Assembly (NCBI GenBank): GCA_951799445.1 | Contig: OX637288.1 | Location: 45,399,288 to 45,463,287 of the forward strand | From: Pseudisothecium myosuroides | Lineage: Eukaryota; Streptophyta; Bryopsida; Hypnales; Lembophyllaceae | DNA length: 64,000 nucleotides | Reading direction: 5' to 3' | Part shown: positions 1 to 12,500 of the stretch, piece after piece | Layout: each line of letters starts with the position of its first letter | Numbering within the stretch: the stretch's first letter is position 1 | Notes under the pieces: generated by a model | Told to the model about the DNA's origin: nothing | The model's database searches: none | The model's input: only the letters and a program-made list of their open reading frames with translations | Translations under genes and position numbers: made by a program

Positions 1-74
1 CTTTTCAGAAAAATTGAATGTTTGGTTGGCTATTGAAGCGGCTTTCTGATTTTCTTGTCTGATTTTCTGTTCAG

Positions 75-3000
75 GTAACTCGTCTAATTCCAAATGCAAA
101 TGGAACTACATGTAACCAACGGATTGAAAAGTTGGAAGGTACACAGTACTCTCGGATCCTGCGCGTGCCATTCAGGAATGAGGATGGTATTCTACACAAT
201 TGGATTTCTCGGTTCGATGTGTATCCATTTTTGGAATCCTTTGTTCAGGTAACTCACATGACAATAAATCCTTGATGATTGCAATACTGAATTTTATCAT
301 CTTTTCATGAATTTTGTTCTTAATTTTGTCATGAATTTTGGAAGAATGTCTTAGATTTTTTCCTGGCTACGTTGTATACTGAGTTGTGGTGCTCGTGATT
401 GTATCGACCAGGATGTCTCACAGGAACTCACAGAAGAACTTTCTGGAGTTCCAGATTTTATCATTGGTAATTATACTGATGGAAATCTTGTCGCCTCTCT
501 GTTGTGTTATCGACTTGGTGTCACCCAGGTTCGTGAGAACACACGTCGGACTTTGTGATAATATTCAGGATCTGAGGGGAGGAAAATGTTGAAAGTTCTG
601 AAAAGGAGACGTGTTACAAACCATAGTAATTCCTTCAAAGGATGAAATTCCTATGTTTAATAGAATTTTGGCATGTCGTTTTAGGAATTATGGCATTCTA
701 AGATTGTTAAATAGGCTTTTAGAAATTTTTATTCGATGAGGATTACACTAAGGATTGCACATGAATTATATGGAAAAAGATATATACTTGAAAATTGTAC
801 AATACTATTTGGGGTATAGGCACTTAAGGTTTGCCACTAGTCTTAGGACGCAGTATTTTTAGCAAGAAACGCTTAACCAATGTATGTTTTCTAATGAGTG
901 TTCTATTTGGGTGGTTCAGTGTAACATAGCTCATGCGCTTGAGAAAACAAAGTACCCAGATTCAGACATCTACTGGGAGAAATTTGATGAAAAGTATCAC
1001 TTTTCTTGCCAGTTTACTGCCGACTTAATCGCAATGAATCAGGCCGACTTTATCATCACCAGTACATATCAAGAGATTGCTGGCAGGTGGGTTTTATCTC
1101 AATTTTTGATCAATTTGATTAGAAACATGCAACAAGGTTTTCATTAACATTTGATTGCATCACGATCTTAAGAAGAGAGTGTAACATTTATTGTTGTTAA
1201 TGAAATTGCTTGTTCTTTTGTTAATCCAAAATTTAATTGCTTCAAGAACTACATATGAAGCGAATCTTTCCCTGGGATTTTTATTGAGGTCTCCATTTGG
1301 TGACACTGATCACACGGAGGCCTCTGTATAATCAGTTTGATTTTAAGGAGACCCTTTTTATGATTTTGTGTGAAAGTATTTGAACTCGTCTAATTTTGTT
1401 GTAACGTCCGAATCAGATCTGCTTTCATTATAATCTGTTTTGATTCCATCATTGATTTATGCTTTCGTTGTGGCTTAGGGTGTTAGGAATTTAAAAGATT
1501 CAGGAGTTGATTGAATTGAACTCGTGATCAAGTGATAATGTCTACTGATTGATTGATGGTGTTGGATATCAGTGCGAACACGGTGGGGCAGTATGAAAGC
1601 CATGTAGCATTTTCTCTGCCTGGCTTGTACCGGGTGGTGAATGGTATTGACGTGTTTGACCCAAAATTCAACATTGTATCACCTGGTGCTGACACAACTG
1701 TCTACTTCCCCTTCACCGACAAGGAGAGACGTTTAACGAATCTGCATGAACGTATTAACAAGCTCTTGTATGACCCTGAGCAAACTGCTGAGCATATGTA
1801 AGTACTTTTTCCTAACTGCAAGCTTCTTTTTATTTATTTCTTCCGAACGGAGGTCATAAAAGTAACTTATATCTAGACATCTTGTTATATCTTTACCTTC
1901 AAGTACCAAAATGGCCAAAAGCGGTTGCTTCAAAATCTTTAGGAATTGAAATTAATCATGCAAGAAGTTAAGGAATCTGACAAATCGTTTCATTCGAAAT
2001 ATGAAAATTTTATTCTTAATGTCATGGTAATCGGAACTAGATTCCTATTGTGCTCATGTTGATTCAATGTTAAATTAATGTTAGTATACTTCATTATGCA
2101 AGTGGTGTTAAGTTAGCTTTCATTTTGAACTGATGTCCTATTAAATTAACTTACCATCAAAACTTTATTTATCTAATAGGGAGTGTCAGACCTCATGATC
2201 CTTAATCTGCAACTTTCCAAATTGCGTTCTTCTTTCTTCGAAGTACTAGCCCCCTAGCTCAGAGAGTTTTGAAATGAGCTTGTGGAAGCACTTCTTCTAC
2301 GGGCCTAACGTGGGATCTTTTGAGATGTTTGTAATGCAAATTGTCGGCTTTGCTGATAAGGGTGCTAAATATCTGACTGTAAGTGTAGTGGAACCTTGAA
2401 GAACAAAAACAAGCCCATCCTCTTCTCAATGGCACGCCTTGACCACGTGAAGAACATCAGCGGCCTTGTGGAAATGTTTGCCAAAAACTCGCGGCTCCGG
2501 GAGCTCGTGAACCTCGTGGTGGTGGCAGGCAACATCAAGAAGGAGAAATCCAAGGACCGTGAGGAAATGGCGGAGATTGACAAGATGCACAATTTGATGA
2601 AAGAATACAAGCTGGATGGGGACTTCCGATGGCTGTGTGCTCAGACAGACAGGGTTCTCAATGGCGAGCTCTACCGATGCATTGCGGATTCCAATGGTGC
2701 CTTTGTCCAGCCAGCGTTATATGAAGGCTTTGGACTGACTGTCATTGAGGCCATGACGTGTGGCCTACCTACGTTTGCAACTTGCCATGGAGGGCCGAAG
2801 GAGATTGTGGTGAATGAGAAATCTGGGTTTCACATTGATCCCTATCATGGGGATGATGCCAGTAAGATTATGGTGGACTTCTTTGATAAGTGTACCAAGG
2901 AGGAGGGTTATTGGAAAAAATTCTCCGATGAAGGTCTCGAGCGAATTCGTACCAAGTATGTGAACATTCTTACTCACTTCTGACTTTGGATGGATACTAC

Positions 3001-4422
3001 TATTTGCATCCTTACAGTAAGACCTCTTCGCACCTATTATCGTCACTGATTACCATTGAGCATAGTTACTATTATTAAGCATACAATATTTTTATTAGAT
3101 CTTATTGGTAATTAAAAGAGAATTGCAACGCACTTTAGCATGCATTATTTGGACTCCGTATGAATAAGATATGAGTTTTCAAAGTACTGTTTCTAGGTAC
3201 CGAAAACTAAGAGTAGGCTCTTGCAGACTTCATGTTGTCATTTCGTGTAGTCAATATCTAGTTTTGTGTTGCATTTTGGGCTAAATGTAGCTGTCGCTTT
3301 GGGGGCAGTGTTAATTATAGGTGTACATACCTTAATATGATCTTCTCTCTAACAATGCAAACTTATCTCACTTACATGGACTGTAGCACACTTGCCCCGC
3401 TCTCAAACTATGTCAGTCATTGATTAGGACCCTAGGAAGTCAGATTACAGAGGTCAGGGTGTGCAGAAGTACTCCACACAGTGTGTGCATCTTACGTTGT
3501 TACTGGCCTCACACTCGTCTTGTTATTGTTCTGAAGGTATACATGGGAGATTTATGCCGAGCGGTTGCTGACACTCTCAAGAGTATATGGCTTCTGGAAG
3601 TATGTGTCCAAGCTAGGAAGGCGTGAGACTCGGCGGTATCTCGAAATGTTCTACATCCTAAAATTCAGAGAATTGGTAAGCAATAAAAATCACTGTCACA
3701 CTGGACTATATAACCTTCAAAGACTGAGGTTCTAGAAGGTTATACGACATAAATCTAAGTTGTTATTTTGAATGAAGGACGTCCAAGTTAAGAGTATTTT
3801 TTTTTTCATTAGAGAGCTCACTCTGAATTTAGTGTTACAGATAATAATCCTCTTCTTCTCAACCGAAGAAAAGTAGACACATTTGACTACCGTAGTCAAC
3901 AGTGCTTCATGACGGAGATGATCAAGTCAACCAAGTACATTTGTTTTTTCTGTTATGCGCCAGTTAGTTTTGGTTGAAGTGGTCGCTAACTTCTTGAAGA
4001 GCATTCAAATAGGTACACTGATTTGTCTTGTTAATGCGTGTTAAAAAATGAACTTACATATGCTTATAACTTTTTTATTACAAGGGGAGGAATAGTTTTG
4101 CCAATGTTTTTTTGTTATGATTCTTCAACATGAAGAGCACTAGTACACACAATGAGTCTATAAACATATACCTCCCTTGTAAAAGGTTATAACCATGTGT
4201 AAGTTCATTTTTTAACATGCTCTAATAGGACAAATCAGTGTAGTTTTTTGAATTTCAGTTCATGTTTGCATTTCAGGATCATTATTGTTGAATCCAAATT
4301 CATGCCGAGGAGTTGTCACATGGTCTTTACGTGCACTGGATGGGTTTTTTTTTCAGGTGAAGACAGTGCCTGTTGCAAGTGATGACAAGTCCTACCTCCA
4401 AGAGCAAGAGAAGAAAGTATAG
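75..4422 (+). CDS. SUS: sucrose synthase, C-terminal part (5' end outside window)
   Basis: Sucrose synthase reversibly converts sucrose and UDP to UDP-glucose and fructose in the cytosol, feeding cellulose and starch synthesis. Seven exons are visible: 75-248, 412-528, 920-1086, 1573-1797, 2389-2955, 3537-3675 and 4357-4422. They join in phase to 387 residues, roughly the C-terminal half of an enzyme usually about 800 long. Diagnostic stretches are [78 protein letters not shown] and [14 protein letters not shown]. The GT4 E-x7-E region lies in [15 protein letters not shown], and the end is [16 protein letters not shown] then KTVPVA. No stop or frameshift interrupts it, so it looks functional. 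The exon pattern is typical of plant SUS genes. Intron 6 holds an inverted-repeat element. The N-terminal regulatory domain lies upstream of base 1. Confidence 0.96.
4012..4243. repeat. inverted-repeat (MITE-like) element in SUS intron 6
   Basis: The left arm (4012-4090) and right arm (4171-4243) are near-perfect reverse complements over about 75 bases. Both contain TGTTAAAAAATGAACTTAC on one strand or its complement, separated by an 80-base loop. This is the form of a small non-autonomous DNA transposon or a foldback element. No clear target duplication was found, so the superfamily is not assigned. Confidence 0.8.
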
Positions 4423-5707
4423 GCGGCGATCAACGAGAATCTGGGCTTCTGACGTGCAAGCAGATCATACAATGGTGAGAAAACCGGGCTTCCGGCAGAA
4501 AGTGGAGCATAGATATGACAAGAGGACATTCCGAAGGGGTTTTGACAAGTTTGCTAGTAAATTTTAAGTCTGTCTCCACGTTTATTCTCTTTGATTTATT
4601 GCAATCAACGCCGGTTGATTCATTAAGAGTCCAAGATCTTGGTACTTAGTTTGTGAAATAGGGCATTTTCTTTTCTTTTTGTCTTTTGCTTTAGTTGAAA
4701 CTCGGAGTTGATTCTGAAGGAAAAAGAAGTGCATTTTCAGCAAACAGTGTGGTGTATAAATGCATGTAAAAACCAACCAGTGTGGCCAACATTACGTCCA
4801 ATATTGAGGAGCAGTTTCGACTAACTTACAGTATGTCCCAAGTCTCAAGTCCCCACTTTTCCTCAAATTTTGATTGAATTTGGGATGTTCACAGAATCAG
4901 AGCTTTCGTGGGCCTTTCAGGTTTATTAGAATAATGAGAGACTAAGCTTACTTCGATCTGCAAAGGTTGCAAATGATATCAAACGAAACTTGAAAAATGC
5001 AAACAACAATAATTCCATCGAGAAATCTTGGAAAGGCTCATTACGTTACAACAGATCTACATCTCCCTATTTGTACAGTACACTTCCTAGTAGCACAGTT
5101 TCAGAATAGTCTTGGAAATGAATGTTGTAAATTCAAAAATTCCCTTAGTTTTTGCAGTACTACATCTTCAAACACAAGTATTAATTTGCATAATCAAATC
5201 TTCAAATACAATTGCAGCATGAAATAGAAACGAAATTAAGGGTGAAAACGGTTGAGTTTTTAAAATTTTAAGACTATAGAAGTGAGGAGTTTACATTTTC
5301 TCTTCGAAAATGTCATATCCATGCCGAGCAAATTTTCTCACACCTCCACATTATTAAGAAAAATTCATATTATCAAGAGAATTGATCAAGGCAGTGCAAG
5401 GCAGTGCAATTAGAGAGGTGGATTATATTCAATTGGAATATTCGATTCATTGCCAACTGGAGACGGAGCAGCTGACTTAAGACTCTGTTCGTCAACAATG
5501 GATGCGACTCTATTCGTCGTCGAAGTCACCCAACAAAGACCGGAATTTGTATTTAGTCCTACTTGGATGGATGAAACCTAACCCCGTCGCTTGATGGATG
5601 AGAAACGGACACAGTGCGTCCACGGCCACTGGCCCCGTTTCTACGGGTTTGGGATCGTCACTCTCATCACAACACATGGTCGCACTCCGCCTCCGTGAAT
5701 TGCAACT
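4423..5707. other. SUS 3' region and acetate kinase upstream region
   Basis: AT-rich sequence with no supported gene. The first few hundred bases should be the sucrose synthase 3' UTR. The last part (about 5450-5707) is richer in GC and should hold the acetate kinase promoter and 5' UTR. No motif here could be assigned. Confidence 0.5.
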
Positions 5708-8553
5708 ATGGGGAAGTCTGTGCTCGTGCTCAACGCTGGAAGTTCCTCGCTCAAGTAAGTCTTTCAGTGCGTAGCTTCCATTTCATCAGAATGCTGCTTT
5801 CCTAACTTCCGTTTTGAAAGTTTTCGCGCCCGATTTGGTGCAAAATCGAGAGAGTTCGCGTACTCGGGGGAACCTTCTCTGTTGCTTGCGACGAGCTGGC
5901 GAATTCTCTTTCTCTAAGTCTCGGAAATGTGAATTTATTGGAAGAATTTTGTGTGAATGCTAATTTTATTGGCTGAATTTAATGGCCTGGCTATGGTGGA
6001 TCGAAATGGCTCTGTTTCCCTCCTGTAGTCTTTTATTTCCTGAATTCAGGACTGTGGAGCTTATGCTTTGAACGGTTACTCGTGGTAGCGAAGATTCTAA
6101 TTTCTTTTAGGGCTTGGTTTTGTTAGTACGTGTGCTTTGTGCTTCTTTATTGAGAAAGGCTCTTCAAATGGCATTTCTATACAGAGTGTATTTTGCCATC
6201 GGAGTTTTTAGAAGTTTAATTTTTGAAAATTGTATTTTATTATTGGTTTTATTTGGTTAGTTGCGATTGGATTCCACATCGTGTTGAAGTCGATGATGGT
6301 GGAGTGCAACTGGAGATTTGTTGATGGATCCGTGGATGAAGATATGAGCTGATAGTTTTGAATTTGTGTAGGTAGGGCAATTTGTAATTTGTAGATGATA
6401 ATGCGCTATTAGAAGAGGCGAGCGGAATCGTAGATTTTTTCTGATTTCGAGTTTTTGGAAGATCTTTTTGTATGATCTGACGACATCGTTGGGAAAGAGA
6501 AAGAAGTTCATAATGCTTCTTCGTTAGGGTTAACCCCTTGGGGCTTGAGCTAAAATAGGAAGTTCACTTTCGAAGATCATAGCCAATTAGAATATTTCCA
6601 ACACGTATCATAACCAAGATCTAGTACATGATTTCTTCTTTCTATTGGTATTTCTTTCTCTCTAACTTCCTTGAAGCTTCCTATATGATTCATTTCAATC
6701 GCTGTAGATATGGAATCCAGTCGCTTTTGGCACTCAGAGGTTAAAAAATAATTTGCTTTTGTAACTGATGGTTGGTCACTGCCGCAGAATATATCTAAGT
6801 ATTGGATAGATTTGCTTCTTTTGCTTTCCAGTTTTTTGATGTAGGTTTGTGTAAAGCTAGTCTCAAACAACGCGTGATGACGATGGTCCATTTGCAGGTA
6901 TGCTCTTTACTATTTTGGAAAGGGAGCATCATGCATTTCTCAAGGTATTGTCGATGGCATCGGCACCGAGAAAAGCTTCATCTCTCACAAGAACGTGCAG
7001 ACGGCTCAGGATGTGAAACTGCAAGTATGCTACTCAGCATTTTATATTTTACTCTTCTTGGTGTATCCTCGGTTCGGTTTCGGTTGCTGCATGATTGGCT
7101 TGTAATGCATCTCATCGGCTTGCAGACCTCTGATCAAGTTATTTTGTGGGAGTTCTTAAAGAATTTATACTTCCTGTCAGCCTTTGATCGAGAAGAGTCC
7201 CGGAGCTCACGGGCACTCAAAATTTGGGTTGCTGCTGCCATCACTTGCAAGCTTTCTTAAGTTTGTTTCGATTTGGCACACTGCAGGGTCTCGACATACG
7301 GTACCACAAGCAGGGCCTTCAAAAGGTAGTGGAGCTCCTTCGTGTAGGGATGGGTGGTGGTCAGAACGTCACAGCTGTGGGCCACCGAGTAGTGCACGGA
7401 GGAGAGTTTTTGACACAGCCTTCACTTGTCACTGAAACTGTCAAACAAGCTATTGAGAAAGCCATACCTCTTGCTCCCCTTCATAACCCTCCAAACCTTG
7501 AGGTACCGCTGTAGGTCCTCCTCCTTATCAGTCCTGAATTCTGACTGCAGAGTAATTGCTTTGAGGTATACGTGGGTGGAATACTTTGGCTTGATGAAGT
7601 GGGTATATGCCATTGTGAATTTGTAATGAAATGCTGTATGACCCTTCTATTTTACTTCCTACCTTGCTTATCCCTGAGTATTCACGCAGGGAATTCGGGT
7701 TGCAGAAGAGCTTTTTGACTGTCCCCAAGTAGCTGTCTTCGACACTGCTTTCCACTCTACGATACCACCTTCTGCTTATCATTACGCAATTCCATACAAG
7801 CTTTACGAGGAGCTTGGCATACGAAAATATGGCTTTCATGGAACAAGCTACCAGTACCTCCTTGGTCGTGCTTCTGAGATACTCGGAAAGCCGCGAGAGG
7901 ACGTGAACATAATTGCGCTACACCTAGGAGCGGGAGCAAGTGTGGCAGCAATTAAAGGTGGGAAGTGCATTGACACATCCATGGGAGTGACTCCACTGCA
8001 GGGGCTGGTCATGGCAACGCGATCGGGTGACATCGACCCTGCGATAATCCAAATGCTGGTTACTGAGAAGGGCATGAACGTGGATGAAATTACCAACATG
8101 CTTAACAAGAAAAGTGGCTTACTCGGGCTGTGCGGGGATCCGGACTTGAGAGGGGTGTGGGATGCGGCGGAAGCTGGCAGTGCCAAACATAAATTGGCCA
8201 TTGAGGTTTTTGTACATCGGATTCGCACGTATCTTGGAGCTTATTTTTTTCATCTGCAAGGACATGTCGACGCGTTGGTGTTCAGTGCAGGGATTGGAGA
8301 GGCATCTGGTCGCACTCGTAAACTTATCTGTGAAGGCCTGGAGAGGTTTGGTATCGAGTTAGATCCGAGTCAAAATGAGGAAGGGAAATTGAAAGAGGCC
8401 AAGGCGATCCACAAGAATGGTTCAAAGGTGCAGATCCTGGTAATTCCAACTGATGAGGAGCTCTCCATCGCCCAGCAAACTCTGCAAGTTGTGGACGCAC
8501 ATCAGCAGAATGTGGACGCACAGAGGCTGGATATGAAACCTTGGGGCAGTTGA
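5708..8553 (+). CDS. ackA: acetate kinase
   Basis: Acetate kinase interconverts acetate plus ATP with acetyl phosphate plus ADP and normally works with phosphotransacetylase. Exons 5708-5754, 6898-7024, 7287-7502 and 7690-8553 join in phase to 417 residues, against about 400 for the family. The N-terminus carries the ASKHA phosphate motif [10 protein letters not shown] (Asn9). GHRVVHGG holds the substrate Arg92 and VFDTAFH holds Asp148. KYGFHGTS holds His180, [11 protein letters not shown] is the second phosphate loop, and [10 protein letters not shown] holds Arg241. AGIGE and PTDEEL (Glu386) complete the site. All expected catalytic residues are present. The ATG is preceded in frame by TGA at 5696, so no upstream transit peptide is encoded without another exon, which suggests a cytosolic enzyme. 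The phosphotransacetylase partner is not in the window. Confidence 0.96.
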
Positions 8554-9568
8554 ATATAATTATCATTCCCTTCTTCCGGGGATTTTTCTAGTGGAGATGA
8601 AGACTGATCACCAGGGACTGCTCTTCTCAGGTGGTGTTAAAAGCTTAGATCTTCAACCATCTCAGGTAAATTTTGGTCACGGATCATGGTCTTGAAGGTA
8701 TTGGCTGTGTCCAAGTCATTTAAGCCTCAGTCTTGTAAATATCATCTCATCTCATCTCTTTAGTCAGGACTTTGATGGTTTAAGTGGCCAATAAAGAGAG
8801 TCGATAGGTATCTATTTGTCTCATTCGGAACCACATTTGTAGGGTTATTTATGGCTTTGATTGTCGGTCCAATGATCGATTGCTCACGATCAGATCCTTT
8901 CAATTCGTGAACACCTGAATCCTTTTTTGGATTCTTGGACATTTTTGCTTATGTCTTCGCACATACGGAGTATATATTACTTAGCTCAATGTCATCAAAC
9001 CTGTCATAAAGGAAGGTTGTCTATTAAAATTTCAAGTATTGTTGTTAATGTTATTTTGGCGAAACAATGCCCAAAGCACTCTGAATATGTCCCAAATATA
9101 CCATAGAAATGTCCTTCAAGAACACCCACAATTGTTCTTATATTGATCATTACATATAAACACTTCTATAGCCAAGGAAAATACGTGTATCTTAAAAGCA
9201 AAATGTTTGTGACCTACCAAAAAAACTCATCTTTTGAACAAACATCAAGTTGTACTTTAGTGCTCATTCTTTAGAACAATGAGACTTTGAGAATATAACC
9301 TAAATTATAAATTATAAACTATAAACTATCAATTTTTTTTCTATGCTCAAGTTCATCCATAACTACTTTAGGAACTACTTCAAGTCCTTGGAAAAGAAGC
9401 CACATCCTTTTTTGTATACAATCTTAAACTCATATCATAGGGGAGATATTGAAAACTACGGAATACAAGAAGACAAGTGTTGATAACCTTGCTTTGAGGG
9501 CTCTTCAAAAATAGATGTAAAATTATAGCATGTCAAGTATCGCAAGCAAGGGTGTAGATGCTCCAAGT
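8554..9568. other. convergent 3' intergenic region
   Basis: AT-rich spacer between the ends of the acetate kinase gene (+) and the arabinofuranosidase gene (-). It must hold both 3' UTRs and polyadenylation sites. I see no open frame or repeat that stands out. Confidence 0.6.
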
Positions 9569-12500
9569 TTATAATGAAATTGAAGCACTATAAGCAGCGG
9601 CAATCACTTGCACAATTTTAGGTGCTCTAAAGGTGGACTTGGCATGCATTAACCCCAATTCTAGGGCAACAATGGAATAGGCAGGAATATGAAGCTCCAT
9701 GTTGGGTGCTGCATTTGTAGCCTTGCTCACCTGGGGACTCACCTGCTCAACCAAAAAATCCTCTATTAGGAAATAAAAGGTGAAGGAAAAGGGAAAAATG
9801 AAAAAATGAAAAAAAAATGTACTCTAGGTGCATTCACATAATCTCTACATCATGGCAAAGATATATGATTTGAAAATTAGTAATTCAATTGATAATATTG
9901 TGAAAAATATATATTAGATTTTCTCAAATTTAATATCACTAGAATCAATGAAGAACATATATGCATTGATTGTAATATGAATAAAATCAAACAAATAAAA
10001 GTCTCCATAAGAATATAAGACCAGAGGTGAGAACACCCAAAAAGATCCGAATATCCATTCCTAACAAGTAGACGTCTATCGAAAATGTCTCTCAAAGTGC
10101 AATTAAATGGTTTCTATACTTAACTATGATTGGTTGATTGCTAATTTTTAAAATTTTCATATTATGACTAAGCTATGTGACAATTTTAAAGGCCTAGGAG
10201 TCCCACTTTGAAAATTCATAAGAATTACATGTCTTATCCAAAAATTCCAAATTTTTTCTAATTGCCAATACTACAAAAACATTTTTTCTTTCTTAAAAAA
10301 GTTGCCTTCAATTATGTTGAATTGCTTATTTTGATAGTTTTGGGTGTTTTTACCTTAATCAAAACTGCTTCAAAAACCTAACTAAAGGTTCAATTTGTGC
10401 ATCTTGATCTAAGAAGAGGTTAACCTTGTAAAGATGCTATAGACCTAATAGGTGCAATGAATGACTTCACTGTTAATTGAATAAACAAAGAATGCAACTA
10501 TTGGTCTAATAATCAAAGTATTTTGGTGACCACCTTGGCCATGGGGGCCACGTTCTTTTAAGGTTAACTAAGATAATAATTTTTTAATTGGTTATCATCC
10601 TCTTCATTCAGTTCACATGGATGACGACCAACCCTTTTTTTTTTACTTTTTACGAAAGTGCCAAGATGGCGATCATTGAAAATTTGGTGAAGCATTGTAT
10701 TTCTACATTTCATCCATCTTTTGGACCCAAAAACACTTTTCAATCATATTCATGCACTTTTTCATCCAAATCTGCGACTTCATCCACACTTTTAATAAAA
10801 ATGGAAAAAATTTGACGAAAAAAGATTACTTTTTATCTAGCGAAAAGTAGACATTTATTTTGAAATGGTGGCACCGTGGTGCCAAAACAAAAACAAAAAG
10901 GGCTGATGACAACTAAGCGTACCTTGACTGGGCTGGTGAAGGAGTTTTCATCCATCAAAGCTCCAGAAGTCATGACGGTGATGTAAGACTCCGCAACAAC
11001 AACATTGCTTGCTGTTATCCCCGAAACATTCAAGTTCAGGTTCAAGGCACTGTTGCCAAAGTTCACTGCCTGCATTCATAGATTGTTTCCCACTTAGTTC
11101 TACCATCATTCCCCAAATTCTCTTTGAATTATCCTCCATCAAATCTTTGGAACATGTTAACCCCAAAAGGACCGGGGTTGTCAAACTTTCAATTGTACAA
11201 ATTTGTAATAGACTACTGTAAGAATTTGTGGAAAAAATTTCCATCCGTTTGACCACGTGGATTGCAAGATTATAACTTTTGAAGTTAAAAGAAAATAAAT
11301 TTTGGGCTTTGCATTGTTTGACTCAACTTGTGGAGAAGGAGGCACTATCCAACTTTGAAAGTTTAGACCGTTGGATAGGTTGTTAGGTCTACTTACTTGC
11401 ATGCCATTTTTCAAAGATAATGGAGGTGTCTAGTATACCCAAAATCACCTTGCACTCAGAGGATGTCCAAAAAAAACAACTACATGATCATAATTTCAAT
11501 TGTTTTTGGTGAACTCACTTTTTGGAAGAATCACAATACCAGTGGTCAACGCAAAGATTACCTTGTCTAAATCAAGTACCAAAAAAGATTTAATTTAAAA
11601 AATCTCATGAATTTACATTAGAATTAGAGATAATAGTTCTAAACTAATTCTAAAATTGTCACTTTTAGTGCATTGAGTGAAAATCGGATTTTTTTCATTT
11701 TGAACCACAAATTATTCACTATACTACTATGAAAATGTGTAGAAAAAATTTCAGCCTAAATGGCTTCATAGATTGTAAGATATCAACGTTCAAAGTTAAT
11801 TCAAATAAAATCACACCTTGCTTGACTACTTGCCTAGTTCTATTAGCATGCTACCCAAGCTGCCCCTAAACTTCAGAGCCCCATAAGTTTTGATCCAAGC
11901 ATCCGATTGGAAAAAAAAATTATGTTTTCACAAAGCTTATGCAAAGTGCACTTCTTTGGTTAAAAAAAATCCACTTTCATCCATTCAAAAATGACTTTGT
12001 ATGAACCTACATAAGCCTTCAAAAAGCTCCACAAGAGCTTATTGTCCTTTAGGAATTAAAAGTGCTTACGTTCTTTTGAAAATGAAAGTGCTTTGATCAA
12101 ACTCTAAATTGAAGACTAAAATAAGAAAAATAAGGTTCTAAATCTACAATAAAACTTGAAGCCTAAATTATGAAAGAAAATTTGACCTATATATTAAAGA
12201 TGTATGGAGTGTCATTAACCACAATATTAAGTACCATAAGATGAAAAATACACCTCATTCATCAACAAGAAAGATAACTTTCCAAAACTATACTTGATCA
12301 CTAATGAATTTGAATTAAACATTATTAGACCTTCCCTTGCTCTTGTAGATGTACCATTGAGTGATATCATTTTGTCTCAAATTCATCAAAAGTTTGTTTA
12401 TCAATAGATATGACTTTGTTTTCAACTCTTTTCAGAGAAAAGAGTAATAAGGTAGGCATCCCAAATGCGCCACTGACCTTAAAGCGCCATCTTCAATGTG

